From Juglans regia (Eukaryota; Streptophyta; Magnoliopsida; Fagales; Juglandaceae), in assembly GCF_001411555.2 (NCBI RefSeq), contig NC_049912.1:17406341-17470340 (forward strand): a stretch of 64,000 nucleotides of DNA, read 5' to 3'. The position numbers and the translations under genes were made by a program. This document shows positions 36,341-51,000 of the stretch, piece after piece. Under the pieces are notes generated by a model. The model had not been told where the DNA came from. It saw nothing but the letters and a program-made list of their open reading frames with translations, and did no database searches. Positions within the stretch are counted from its first letter, which is position 1; each line of letters opens with the position of its first letter.

Positions 36341-36517
36341 ATTTATGCTTTTGTTCTCCTTCTAGGTTTAAAGCTACTCTCCGTGTAAAATTCTCTATCA
36401 TCGAAAAAATAAAATAAAAAGCTACTCTCTGTTTCTTTTTCTTGGTCAGATATTCTATCAGATATTCTGTTCGTAATCTTTGAAAGAAATTAGAATAGAG
36501 GAGTGAGTTTCAGTAAC

Positions 36518-39500
36518 ATGAAGATCGTTCGCAAAGACCTTGTTCCCGACGGACCTGGTAGCGTAAAGGTGCCTTCTTCCTACTTCTTCTTCTTCTTCTT
36601 CTCCGACTACAATTTCTAGTTTTTTTTTTAACTTTCTATAATAAATAATTTTTATGCGGGAGGACTTTTTGGGGAGCTGTCTTACTTGGGCTAACGTATA
36701 TTGGAATGAACTTTTGCGCAATTTTGAATTTAGATGGTACCGGTGGATTCCGATGATCTCTGGTTTGCTTATAATTTAATAGCCACTGGAGATTCTGTTA
36801 TGGCTGTCACTGTGAGGTACTACTCTATTTTAAAATTCTCTCATGTTGAACTATATTACTGAATCGTTTTAATATATTTTTCTATAATTGCAAAACATCT
36901 ACTTGTAGCATACAATTTAGGATTTGTTTGTTTCTTTTTAAATTACTTCCGGTGCAACAATTTTTCCAGAACTTTGTATGGCTTGGAGAATATATATTTT
37001 CTGAATTTTTGAATTGAATTGAATTGAACTTGATTTATTTGACCCGCGGACTATATATATATAAGGCAAAACGTGGGCACACACGCACACACTTGCACAC
37101 TCGTATATACATACATGGCTATTTCTGTGTTTTAGTGTATATGTTTTGTGTAAATGCAGCTTTGGTGAATAACTTACTACCAGAAAAAATTGAGTTCTTA
37201 GTCAAAATATGTAGCTTGGCGTTTTATTTTATTTTATTTTTACCTCGGTTTGTTGGTTTGTCTTTGTTCTCCTTTCTAATCTTCAATTCGTTTGGAATGT
37301 GGCTTATGCCTTGTGCTTTGTTGCTCTTTCTAAAGGGTAAGTATAGAAGACTGGTGCCTATAAAATGCAAAATTGAGTTCTAGGGTGTATATAGATGCAA
37401 GAAGTCATAAAAAGATGAAGAGAAAGTATAGAGACTAGGCACAACCTTCCATTTGGGAAGCGATTTAGAAAAATTAAGAGAATAGGAAGTGATTAAAGAG
37501 AATGAGTAATGGAATTGTTGATTGCTTGCTTGAATAGGCTTCAAGCTTTGAGATGAAGGCATTGTTTGCAGGTTTATTTTACGTGCTAATTAATTCCAGT
37601 TTGATTGATTTGATGTGTTTTTTAATAGCATGTTTAATTCTGATGACGTGTGTTCTATGATAGGAAAGTTCTTAGACAAGCGGCTAGTGGTGGAAGGGAT
37701 GCAGAACGTGTGAAGTTAAAGTTGGAAATAAAAGTTGAGGAGGTATGAAAAGTTTAAGATCATCAGGTTTTTTCCTACTAATAGTTTGTTACCATGTTAA
37801 TTCGTAAATGCTGTACTTGAGTACGATGAAAAAGGATAGCTTGAATTATACTTAAACCTTCATAGTTACTCGCTCACACTGCCCATAACCCCCCCCCAAA
37901 ACAAAAAAAAAAAAGCTGCACTGCTGGACACGTAAGTCAAGAGAGAGGGAGATAGAGAGAGGGGGCAGAGAGAGTGCGATAAGAGCGAGAGAAGAGCGAG
38001 CTAGCATACTACAAAAGTGAAATCACATCTTTTAGTTATAAGTTTAAATTAGAATAATCAAACTGATTATATTCAAATGATTGTAAATCAAGTTCTTAAA
38101 GTTCATGGAACTCGTGTTATCTGGTGCTTTGGAATGTAATAGACTAACATTCCTAATCTTATTAGGAAGAGGGTGTTACAGTCTTGGAGGAATCAATATT
38201 ATATGTATACTTAAAGAGTATTGCTATCCTAAGGCCTTTACACCACACACTGCTTACGGACATAATTTGATTTGAAAAATAAATTTTAAGGTTTGAATCT
38301 TACAAATCAAATCTTACAATTTAAGTGATGTGGATGGTATGCTCTACACACTGGCTTGAGAATATAATAACTCATACTTAAATGATAGATTTATTCCCTT
38401 CTTTGCATGCTTAGTACTTTTATTTCAACATCGAGATTGGAATGTACAAAATATAGATTGTTTGTTGATCCTGCAAATTGTGTGATGATCTTTGTGGATC
38501 AAACGTTTGACTTTTCTTGTATTTTTCAGGTTGCTGATTATGACACTTCAGGGTCTGTTTTGCGTATACGTGGAAAGAACATCCTAGAGAATGAGCACGT
38601 AAAGGTAATCACATCTTTGAGTTGACTGCTGTATTTGTTAATGTATAATTCTAACTCCCGTGTCATGCTTGTCATTATTTCACTGCAGATTGGGGCATTC
38701 CATACTTTAGAACTTGAGCTTCATCGACCTTTTGTGTTAAGAAAGGTGTGTTTTCTTATTAGTTCTTTTATGTTTGTAAAATGTTCACTTGCTCCATTTG
38801 CTGTTGGGATCATGCGTATATCGTATTTGTAGCATCTATCATAATTTTCTCTTCAGTTTTGATAATTAGGACTTGCATGTTATTGTTACAGATGGTGCAC
38901 AACTTTTCAGTAGTTGCATGAAAATTGATTTTAGCATGAAAGTGATATTGATTTTAGCATCATTCATTTTACTATAACTTGGTTCTTATTGAAGGAATGA
39001 TATGTAAGAGACACTGAAATTTTAACATTATGTGATTGGTAGAATATTATGTGGATAAATATGAGTTGTAGAACATATGAATTTCTGACTTAGTTGTCTG
39101 TTTTCCCTTTATTGTTTAACTTATACGGTAGAGTACTGTTGTATGACTGAAACAATGTTATGTTTATATATACAAGTTGTAGAACTTATGAAATTTGTAA
39201 CTTAGTTATCTGTTTTCTGTTTATCGTTTAACTTATACAATATAGCATTGCCAGTTCTTGTAGATTTTTCCATATTTAAAGTGATTACCACAATTGGGAC
39301 TATATGTATTGGCATTCAATAATTGGCTTAGATTAATATTTATATGAACTTGATTAATAAATTATTTGCACTCCTCAAGGCCAAAGGGACTTGAACCCAT
39401 AGCCTCAACCAATACGCAATCTATTATCGTAGGTGGAGGCTCCATTAAGGCCAAATGTTATCAAATGTACTAGTTGTGTCTTTTGGTTGGAGTCGGTGAT

Positions 39501-42500
39501 AAGAAAATTATCCTTCTTGCTTGTAAGGGACTTGCCATTTATGTCAGATTACCATTATTTTGGGGAAAAGTTTTTTCCCTTATGATGAAGACGAAGTTAC
39601 TTTCGACCACCTTATGTCATGAGATTCTATTAGGGGTGGGCAATGGGTCACCTGGACCCGCTCCACTTGCCCCATCCACTTGTCCTGCTATGGAATGGGT
39701 GGGCAACCTGCCTGTACCTGGGACGGGTGCGGGTGCGGGTGCGGGTGCGGGTGCGATTAATTTGTTTTTACTTGTATGCAGGTGGGGGCGAGTGGCGTAC
39801 CCATGGCAGCCGCCATGGGTCTGGATGTGAGGAGACCAAGGGCCCCGTTTCGTATTAAACTTTGGTTTTTTCACTCTGGTTTGGCATGAATTTTGGTCTA
39901 ATTTTGTATGATATAGGATTATTTTTTATGATTTTGGATGGATTGGTCTACATGAGCGGGAAAGTAGGCAGTGGCCTTGGGAAACTGCCCGCTTGCTTAG
40001 CCGGGATGGCTGGAGTGTGGGGAGGCAAGGTTAGGGTGGAGCTGAATTGAAATTCTGCCACCCTGCCCAAGCGGGTGTGGGGAGGCTAGCTACCCCACAG
40101 GGCAGGTAGCACCCTTTATTTTCTATGCCTTTTTGGTGAGCTTCATGGTGGCCAAAGATCAGTTTGTGACATTCGATAGTGGTAGCCTATCAACCTCCAT
40201 TGAGAAGATATTGGAGTGATTACCGTGGTTGATGGACGGTAGCTACTTCCCCTTATATCATGCAATTTGGGAATAGGCATTCATGATATTATTCTTTCAA
40301 GATTTTTTCTTGTTGCTTTATAAAATAAGATTTGGATCCCCTAGAGTTCTTAACCACCTTGAGTGGGAGAGATATAGACACATGAAGTGGACCTCTCAGC
40401 ATTTATAGCTGCCCAAATGAATTTCTCTAGCAGCATTAAATGCTCAATAAATGTTTGGGGTCCCCTTCATGTGTCTATCTCTCCCCCACTCTTGGGCCTT
40501 AGAGTTCGGTGAAAAGTTCTAGGAGATCTGAATCCATAAAGTAAATTTTTTGCAGTTGCTATATTTATTTCATCACTTGTTATCAGCCCAATGATTATAT
40601 ATACTGCTCCGTTTTGAAAGTTGATGTCTTTTGTGCGTTGTTCTCAACTTTCTGTTGGTTTTATAGTTTCCTTTTGAAACACATTACCTTTTATATAATC
40701 TTGCCAGTTGGAGCTTTTTTTGTCCTTCCTCATATCTGCTTTTTGTTCCTATTTATTTCTTATAATTAATTTCTGGATACTTCTTATTCTTTCATGTTGT
40801 CTATCATGCACTTTAGGATGTTTGGGACTCGGTGGCGTTGGATGTACTTCAGCAGGCCTCTGGTATGTTATCTTAATCACTTAATTTTAAGATTGAAAAT
40901 ATTTCTGTACTGAGGGCATACAATAATAATAATAATAACTTATAAAAAAAAGTTATTATTTACTCGTCAGAAGTTGATATCTCTTGTTAAGTTTTGTTCT
41001 TTTTTTCTAGGATGTGGTATACGCACTGAAAACTGAAATTAGTCAAGTTTAATAGCCGTCCAAGATTGTAAATGGCATAGAGACTTTCATCCTGAAACTC
41101 TTCAAGAAGTGACTGCTTTATTTTTTTAGTTAGTGGCCAAATGCAAAGATACTGAATGTTGGATCAGATTCCCCCCCCCAAACCTTTGATCCTAAAACAG
41201 AATAGAGGCCTTATTTTATTTAAAACATTTAGCATTTTATACGATATTAGCATACATAGGTTGTCATAACAATATATAAATTTTCTTTTTATTATTAAGA
41301 AATCCCAAAACTTGTAGATATATTCCTGTATAACTGAAAGCTATCCTTGGTTCTTGGTTTAAGGGAATGCATCTTATTTATTTCTTTCTTTTTTGGCTGC
41401 GGAGTAGATTTTTATTTTCAGAGTCTTGAGAAACGTGCTTGGATACCAAAATTGAGATAATCAGAATCTTGTATGGCTTAGAGCCTTAAAGCTTATTTCC
41501 TTGACAGGACAGACAGAAGGATCTAAGGCTGCCTGCTATTTGCTATATGTTGTGATGTGGTTTAGGAAAAGATTTAGTTGTCTTAAATGTGGAAGAAATG
41601 GTTTGGAGTTTATTTATTTATTGATGAGTAATCGATAATATTATTAATAGAGATAGGCAAAGCCCAAGTATACAAGATGATATACAAGAGATAAGACCTA
41701 TCTAGGTCAATGTAATGGAAACTAGAAAGTCATGAAAATTCGGGCCATTAAAATCTAAATCTATGGCCCATAGAAATAAAGTACGGAAAAATAAAGATCT
41801 AAGTTCCTCTGGTGACCGCTCCTTGTTTTTGAAAGGTTGATCGTTGCACTCTTGCCATATACACCACATAATGCAGATCGGGATCATCTTTCACACTGCC
41901 TTGATTTGTGAGACTCCTCTTGGAAGTGTCCAGCTAGCCAATAGATCAACCACAGTTGCAGGCATGACCAAGGATAATTCTGCTCGGCTGAACACTTAAA
42001 CCCACAAGGCTCTAGTTGTCTCGCAATGTAACAAAATGTGTTCCACTGTTTCGCCAGATCTCTTGCACATGCAACAACAGTCTAGTATAACTATCCTGCG
42101 CTTCCTCAGGTTGTTGGTAGTTAGGATCTTCCCCAAAGCTGCTGTCCATGTAAAGAAGACTGTTTTTGGAGGCGCCTTATTCCTCCAAATTCTTCTCTAT
42201 GGGAACTGAGTATTTGAGGCTTGGGTAAGAGATTTATAGAAGGATCGAATTGAAAAAATGCCCTTACCTGCGGGAGTCCACCATAGCCTATCAGCTTGCT
42301 ATTTATTCGGCCTCACTGAATATAATAGGCTGAAAAAAGCCTCAAAGATGTCTACTTCCCAATCTTGCGCCGCTCTACTAAACGTGACATTCCACTGCAC
42401 TTGGTCCCCTGATTTACGCATGAGTCTTCTACTGAAACTTCTTGATTACGGGCCACTCGGAAAACAACTGGAAAAGCATCCTTTAAGGCCTCATTCCCGC

Positions 42501-45500
42501 ACCATATGTCACTCCAAAACTTAATTCGGGACTCCCCAACACTAATTAAGAATGGCTATTAAAATCCCCCCACCCTCGCCTAATGTGTTTCCAAACCCCC
42601 ACACCATTGGCCCCATTTACTTTTTCAGTGCACCAGCCACCCCACAAGCTTCCATATTTGCAATCAACCACCAGTTTCCAAAGGGCTTCTGGTTCCATGT
42701 TATACCTTCATAGCCATTTCCCAAGTAGGGCCCGATTGAATGTTCTCAAGTTTTTTATACCCAACCCACTTGACGAGGCTGATCTACACACCTTATCCCA
42801 GCTAACTAGATGAAATTTGAATTCATCCCCTATACCACTCTATAAGAAATCACGATACAGATTATCAATTAGAGCCGCTACACAGGTAGGCAATTGAACC
42901 AAAGACAAGAAGTAGGTAGGTAAGTTAGAAAGGGTACTCTTAGGCCCCGTTTGGGTCGAGAAGTGATCTCAACTCATCTCATCTCATCATTACAACTTTT
43001 CTAAATTTTCACTCAAAATATAATAAACAATTTAATTTTTTCAAATCTCAAACAATAATAATATTAAAAAAATATTATTATAACAATATTTTATTCAATT
43101 CATCTAAAACCATCTCATCTCTTATCCAAACGGAACCTTAATGAGAGTCAAACGACCACCTTTTGATAAATACAATCTCTTCCACCCTGTCAATTTTCTT
43201 CCTATCTTCTCAATAACTGAATTCCAAATGGATGAGGCCCTTGCGGCAGCCCCTAAAGGCAATCCCAAATAGGTAATGGGAAGAGAAGCTACCTTACACC
43301 CAAGTATACTAGCTAGCTGCCGAGTATTACTGACGTTCCCCACTGTCACTAACTCTGATTTGTCGAAATTCACTTTCAAGCCGGACGCTGCTTCAAAGCA
43401 TAATAACGAAGCCTTCAATGCCCTCAACTGGTTTCGACCCGCCTCACAGAATAGGAGCATGTCATATGCAAAAAGTAAATGAGACAAAGTAATACTGTCC
43501 CTATTGGGGTCACCAATCGGAAATCTAGCCACAAACCCATGCGTAACCACCGCCTATATCATCCTACTCAAGGCCTCCATAATGATAACAAAGAGAAGTG
43601 AGAACAAAGGATCTCCTTGCCTTAGACCCTGAGAGTTGTTGAAGAAGCTGGTAGGGCAACCATTAATCAAGACTGAGAATCTTGCCATTGAGATGCACCA
43701 ACTAATCCAAGTACGCCATCTAATCCCAAAGCCACATCTCCCCAACAAATATAGGAGGAAGTCCCAGTTTACATGGTCGTATGCATTCTCCATATCTAAT
43801 TTGCAAATACTCACTGTGGAGCCAGCCTTTAATCTCCTATCTAGGCCCTCATTCGCTATAAGGACCAAGTCAAGAATTTGTCACCCCCTAACAAACGCAT
43901 TTTGTTGTTTCGAAATGATCTTGCTCAAAACCTCCCCTAATTTGTTGGCAAGCACATTGTAGATATTTTTATGCACCCCATTCACAAGGCTAATGGGTTG
44001 AAAATCCTTAACCTCTGACGCCCCAATCTTTTTCGGGATCAGTGCAATAAAAGTAAAATTTAGCCTTTTCTCAAACTTTCCAACTGAGGATACTTCCTGA
44101 AAACGTTCATAATGTCCTCTTTCATCACCTCCCAGCATGATTGGAAAAAGCTCATCGAGAAGCCATCTGGGCCTGAGGCTTTATCTTTACCCATGCATCT
44201 CACTACATTATACACTTCCTCATCTTCAAAAGGCCTCTCCAACCAAGACGTTGCCTGAGGCTTAATAGTATCAAAATCAAGACCATCCAGCTTTGGCCTC
44301 CATCCCTCATGTTCTGTAAGCAGCAGTTCATAGAAATCCACCACATGGTCTCGAATCAAAGGGGCCTCCTTGCACTCCATACCATTAATATTAAGCATTT
44401 CAATGGTATTATTTCTTCTATGAGAGTTGGCAACTCTATGGAACTTTGTACTCCGGTCCCCTTCTTTCAACCACAATGCTCACGACTTCTGGCGCCAAGA
44501 AATCTCATCCAAAGATAATACTCTTTCCAATTCTGAAACCAACTCTGCCTTTTGCAATAGCTCTTCCGGTGAAAGGACTCTAGCCTCAATTATCCTCTCA
44601 AACTGTTGCAACTCCTCCGCCATGAATTTCTTTCGCTCCCTTATATCTCCAAAAGACTGAGAATTCCAAAGCTTAAGGTCATTTTTCAAGGTTTTTAATT
44701 TACTGGCTAGGATGTTTTCGAACTTGAAGTAACGGCGCCCACTTTGAATGCCACCACAATCCAACAAGATAGGGAAATGATCTGAGCAAAGACGTAGCAG
44801 CCTCTTTTGGCATACCTCCGGATAGTGCACCTCCCACTCCGGTGAGATTAGAAATCTGTCCAGTTGAGACCACGTCTGATTATTCGACCAAGTAAAAGAT
44901 CCCCCCAAGAGAGGAATGTCCAATAGGTTTAAGTCAAAGATATAATCTAAAAACTTTGTCATTGCTGGGCGCGTCCTACTGTCTCCAGATCATTCACTAG
45001 GGAATCTGATGACATTGAAATCCCCTCTTATACACCAAGGAAGCTCCCACTAGTTATGTAACCCAACAAGTTCCTCCCATAAGAATCTTCTATTGTTGTC
45101 TACATTTGGACCGTATAAACCTGCAAAGGCCCACACAAAATTATCTACCACTCTTAAAAGAATATGCCATAGTATACTCCCTCACAAACTCCTCCAATTT
45201 CTCCACGACTCGTTTATCCCACATCACTAAGATTCCACCTGAAGCCCCATTCGATGCAAGATAAGCCTAATCTGCATAAGTACAACTCCAAACATTTCGA
45301 ATTATCATCCTAGAAACACATTTCAGCTTGGTTTCTTGTAAACATACTATGTCCGCTCTCCATTCCCGCAACAAATTTTTTATACAAAGTCGCTTATTTA
45401 TCTCGTTCAACCCGTGAACATTCCAAAACACAATTTTCGGCTTCATAATGGAGGGGCAAGCCCCTTCCCCTTGGATCTTTCACGGCTTAAACTTCCTTCA

Positions 45501-47989
45501 TAATTCATTGGCCAAGTTAGGCGTTTGAGCTCCCGCTGTTTTTTAGACCCTGATTTCTTTGCCTGTGAATGACCCACTTCAATGGCAGTAAGTAAAGCCA
45601 AAAACTACTCTTCAAAACACAGTATTGCATTTCCTTCACCCTTTGGAGCATCCAATCTGACACATTGGATTCATTTGGTAGCATACAATTCAATGGGATA
45701 GGCTCCTCCTCACTGGGAACCCATTGCATATTAGGTGTCACCCCCTTCTCTTCCTTCCCAAATAAATTTCTTCCCTCCCATTTAACCACAACGTTATTAG
45801 TGAAAAACTGAGTCTTGAGGACCACCGTTTCCTCGCTACTAAGCCTCTGAGAGAGCCCATCATCAACCACCTCCACCTCCACCTCCACCTCCACCTCCAC
45901 CTCCACCCCAGTCCCTGCAACCCCTCGAACGATTCCTTCACCAGCTTCTGAGCAATCCTTTTTGGCTAAGAAAGACTCGAGATGTTCCTCGAGTTGGATA
46001 TGGGCCTCTGTTTGGGAAGGTGGGGCTTCCAAACAGGTCATCAACAATTTTTGGCCAAACGGAGTTGAGGTAGCGGCACATGGTGGTGAGATCTCGTAGA
46101 TGTGCTCATGTCACGGCCTTGCCTCTAGGTCTTCCTCCATCGCCGGCGCCATTTGGACTTGCGTCGGTGGACACACGACATATCGCGGTGCTGTCGAAGC
46201 TATTGCCGGCACGTTGGTTGGGATGTCGTCAGTCGTGGGCCGTCGATCTCCATACCTACGAATCCTTCATACGGGATGGGGCCAGATGGGTTGAAATCCA
46301 CCTCCAGCCCCTGAACTTCCAGGGGGCTTGGGCCCATTCACAGGCCCACTAGGCCTTGACGGGCCAACAACCACAACGTTACTAGGGCCATCCTTCCTTC
46401 CAGCCCTTTTCTCCATCTCAATAAACTGCCTAGCCCTCTCCTCCATTCCCCTTTCCCCTTTAGGCTCGACACATTTCAAAAGCCACTCCACCTGGTTCTG
46501 TAGAGTGCACAACTGCACCTTCACGTCCAACAGAGCTATGTGGACCTCCTCCTTTGCCACGGCACCTGCAACTCTGCTCCCACCATGTTTGCACCGAAAG
46601 ATTGTCACTATCAGCACCATAGCTGTGATCTCCTCCCTGCAGTACCTTGTCACCAGCTCTCTGCCATGACCACCTTGCTAGGGTTGACGAGGATGCTCCA
46701 CCAGTAGCGCCTCCTCGTAGGAGAAAGGTGACGCCTTTATCACCAATGGTCTTGGAGCTCCCTCACTGATTGAGGTTTTCCTTTCCTGGAGGAACTCCCA
46801 TAATGCCTCCCCTAGCCTTTTCCACCCTCTGCCTTCCTTCTCTTTAGGTACAAAGATGAAGTTTTTTCTGCTCCCACCCCCATATTTCACCACCGCCATG
46901 TAACGTCCACGACCATTCGAGCAACGTTGAGCAATGAAGCTGCGACTACCCTCCCCAACAGTGGAGAAAAAATCACGTTTCGCCTCCTTCAAACAATCTA
47001 CCATAGCCTTTGCCAACCAGTTCACTGTTGTAGGACCCAGTGACAGTATCGACTTCACCCTCCAGCTTTTCTCAGTGATGGCCAATAGATCCCCATCCTT
47101 AGAAAGTGAGAAAAACTTAAGACAGGTTTGGGAGGTGAGATGAGAATTTTGTGTTTTGTTTTAGTGTTTAAAATATTATATTTTAGTATTATTATTGTAT
47201 TTGGATTTGAAAAAGTTGAATTGAGATTTGAAAAAGCTGAATTGTTTATTATATTTTGTATGGGGATTTGAAAAAAGTGTAATGATGAGATGAGATGAGA
47301 ATTTTGTGTCTCATCCCACCCCCCAAACTTGCCCTTAGACTCTATCGCAATCTCCTTGTAAAAACCCATCCACCCTCCTTCACAACCCACCCAATCTCAA
47401 TGGAGAACTATGAAAACATCGAAATACAAATGTACAACGAGAAAATAGAAATCCGATAAATGTTTACTCGCAAAAGATGTGGTTTGGAGTTTATAACTGG
47501 AGTTTGAGTAAAAAGATTAAATTGATGGTTGCTATAATGCTGGGATTTGTGAATAATGTTTTAGGTTCTACGAAAAGCGACTAGTATTTTCAGCTTGGGT
47601 GTGAGTACTTAGGCCATGTTTGGGTAATAAAATGAGATGAAAATTTTGTGAATAATAGTAAAATGGTTTGAGAATAGTAATAAAATGGTTTGAGTTAAGA
47701 TGTTTTTTTGGGTTTTGGGAAAGAAAAGAAAAAGTTGAATAAAAATATTATAAAGTTAAAAAGTTGTTTGTGTTTTGTTTAGGAGTTTAGGAAAGTTATA
47801 ATTATTAGGTAATGATTAGATCAAAAAGTTGAAGATTTGGAATTTGAAAGTGTTTTGTGTTTGAGTGATGTCTGGAAAGGAAATTATGAGAAGTTATGAG
47901 ATGTTCTCAACTCATCTCACTTCCCAAACATGGCCTTAGGCTTAATGGTAGGGAGATGGAGGATTGCCTCCTGGTTTTCTTTAATAATT

Positions 47990-48023
<34 letters not shown>

Positions 48024-51000
48024 AAATGCAGGTGAGTGTGATTACACTCTGCTAGAAATTGAGGAGAAAATTCAGTATTGCTTCTCGATTCTCTTGGCCA
48101 TTTCAGAAAGCATAGTTACACGAAGAAGTTCTTAGACTTTTCAGTGATAAATGTTATAGGATTATACAGCAGTGATAGTTTGCTATGTACTCTTGATTCC
48201 AAGGTGATTGGTTTCAATATAGAAACTAAAAAGTTTGGCAAGTTGCAATTGTGGAAGATGGTTCCTTTATGCCTCATGTGGTGTATTTGGTGGGAAAGGA
48301 ACGAGCGATGCTTCAACGGTAAGGAGCGCACCTTGGAGGAAATCTGGAAATTCTTTGTATTTATTTTATTACAATGGTTTTCTGCGATAGGTCTTGATGG
48401 AGCTTCTGCACATGATTTTCTGTTTTATTTTTCTTCTGCTTTATAGAATGTAACTAGGTGTTTCTTTTGTATACTTCCCGTGTACATGGGCTTCGTCTAT
48501 TACATTTGTTCAATAAAATTTCATTTTACTTTTAGAAAAAAACATTCGAACTAAAACCAACATATAAGGGGAAAAAGATATCTAAAATACGACTGGGGTC
48601 CACTATAATAGCCCATGTAATATGGACAATAAAAAAGTATCATTGGCTCAATACCAAAGTATCCGTTGCTCTTGGGACTTTGAACAATAAACCAATCTGC
48701 ATACTAACTTAAGAAAACAAACAAAACTTTAAGTAAGACTTGATGGTTATAAGATTTGAGTGTGAAGGTCCTAAGTGGCTGACATCAAAGTTGGATTGGA
48801 ATTCTGGGTTCTTTGGTCTCTAATTTAAATTAAAGTTAGATCAAAACTCTGGATTTCTTTGGTGAATGTTTTCTTCCTCTCTTGTTATGAATTGCATATT
48901 TCCCAGCATTATATCTTTTATTTAGGCTCATATGTGCTAGTTAAGTTTTCTACAATTTCTTTTATAAAAAAAGGTTTTCTATAATTTCTCTATTATGTCA
49001 AGACTCAAAGCTATGCATTGGCTGTAGGCTGCTCTCGAGTCAAATTCTTCGGTTCTTTGTTCAGCTGTGAAGTCTTCAGTTTATGTTTGATTTCTTTCTG
49101 GTTTGATATAAGAATCGTAGTCCTAGACCTACTAATTAATCTCAGAAGGTTAGATAAACATTTAAAATTGCAGGTCAGAGTTTCATATGCTGTTGATGAT
49201 CGTTGACATTGGGTGATTGCTAGGGGAAACCGTAGGTGTGATTCCCTAGTTTATGTTCCTATTCTTTTCCCTTTCTTGTCTTATGCAGTTCATCATAATT
49301 TCTTTTCCAAAATTTCAGTCCTTTTCAAATCCTATGCCTCCATAGAGCTCCCTAGACCAATCCATACTTGAACATATCTTATCCCCTTATTGGAGGTTGA
49401 AATTTGATAATCCAAATTATCATGGACATGTCAAGTCCTTCATTGGATGGGTGGATTATTTGAACTATTCAACGTTGTACCTAGCACCCATGGATAGAAA
49501 AAGTGCTACGTGAATGCTAGGACCCACTTTGGATAATTACTAGGGGGAATTGGGGTTTACAAGTGATTTTAGGGAGCTTCAATTGTAACATTGACTAGTA
49601 TTTTTGGAGTATTGCATATGTGGCTAGTGATTCTCTTTGTTGTAACAAATGGTGTAAGAGCCTAGTAATGTTGACTAGTTTTTTATGCAATATGAGTTAT
49701 GAGTTATGATGAGGATATTAGAGATTTGAACAAGGGAGATTGTGAATTATCATGGATTCTTAAGTCCCACATTGAGTAGGTGAATTATAAAGGTATTGCA
49801 TGGGTGTTAAATGTCACGTTGGAAATTCAACTGGTGGAATTGGGCCTTATAAGCAATTCCATGGAGCTCCAGTTGTAGCTTTGGATAGTCATTTTGGAGC
49901 ATTGCATGGATGTGACTAGCGTATTTCTGGGTTTTTCAATATATAAAAGTATTATTTAGTATTAAAAGAAGAATAGGCATTCTCCAATTACACATGATGC
50001 ATACAAAAGAAAACACCTAACTGGGGGTTGTGAAAATGTAGTTGGTAGATAAGATGGTGTATCCTGAGTTTTAAATCTTCATTTATTATATAGCTTCTTT
50101 AAATTTGGCTTCCTCATAAACACTTGATGTAAATACTATAACTGTTGCATAAGGGATTTAAAAAACTTTGTTTATGTTATATAGTATAAACATCCATTTG
50201 CAATAGCAAACTAAAAGTGGTCTAACTGGGAAAGTTGGTGTTTACTGTTTAGGGTACTTACTTATCGCCCATGCAATGCTTTTCCTGCATTGGTGCTTTA
50301 GGGATGGACTATTTTCATTTTTCATTTATGTTGATTAATTTAAGCCTACTTTTATTTATCAACAATTGAAACTGGGTGGAACTGTTTGCATGCAACTAGT
50401 CCTCGGTCCCCCTTAGATGGATACCATTGGATATAGAATCTTTATTGATATAATGGTTTTTCTCTATACTTTTCAGATCCTGCTGCAAGTGCTGATTTAG
50501 CTGTAGTTTTAATGCAAGAAGGATTAGCGCATGTCTTCCTTGTTGGTAAAAGGTATGCATGAATTCATTGTGGCATTTTTAATCCATTTTGTCAAGGAGG
50601 CACTTTTTGATTCTAGGTGTAATGCCCCAAGGGAGGCCCAAGCCACATCTGGACTTATACTCTTAAAAGGACTAGTCAATGATACAATTAGAGTTTCATT
50701 GGAACCATTATAAAGAGTAAGAACTTTTCATTCCCAAGCAATGTGAGATCACATACACCACCTACCCTTATTAGTTAGAATGAGGTATCACAATCTCCCC
50801 TGCTTAAATTCTCGACGTCCTCGTCGAGCTAGTCCGTGGTAGGTGACACTGCTCAGGTCTCACATTTTTTTTTGGGATAAGCTCTGATACCATTTGTAAC
50901 ATCCTAAGGGAGGCCCAAGCCACATTTGAGCCTATACTTTAAAAAAGATTAGTCAATGATACAATTGGAGTCCTATTGAAACCATTATAAAGAGCAAGAA

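Larger units (their letters stand above)
41614..47479 (-). mobile_element. Near-full-length L1-type LINE in PELOTA intron 6, antisense, 15-bp TSD
   Basis: The direct repeat TGGTTTGGAGTTTAT flanks it (41599-41613 and 47480-47494). On the minus strand: a 5' leader, then ORF1 (47085-46678: [40 protein letters not shown], followed by a Pro/Gly-rich frame to 46267 and a VEVEVEVE tract at about 45900), then ORF2. ORF2 has an AP endonuclease start near 45440 ([23 protein letters not shown]), endonuclease end [20 protein letters not shown] (about 44890), reverse transcriptase ([20 protein letters not shown] near 44240; [20 protein letters not shown] near 43800; [14 protein letters not shown] near 43470, where A-Y-D-M replaces the active F-A-D-D), zinc-binding region (about 42080) and end [10 protein letters not shown] at 41710. 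Frameshifts and the damaged YxDD-type box mean it is dead. It carries two MITEs. Confidence 0.95.
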
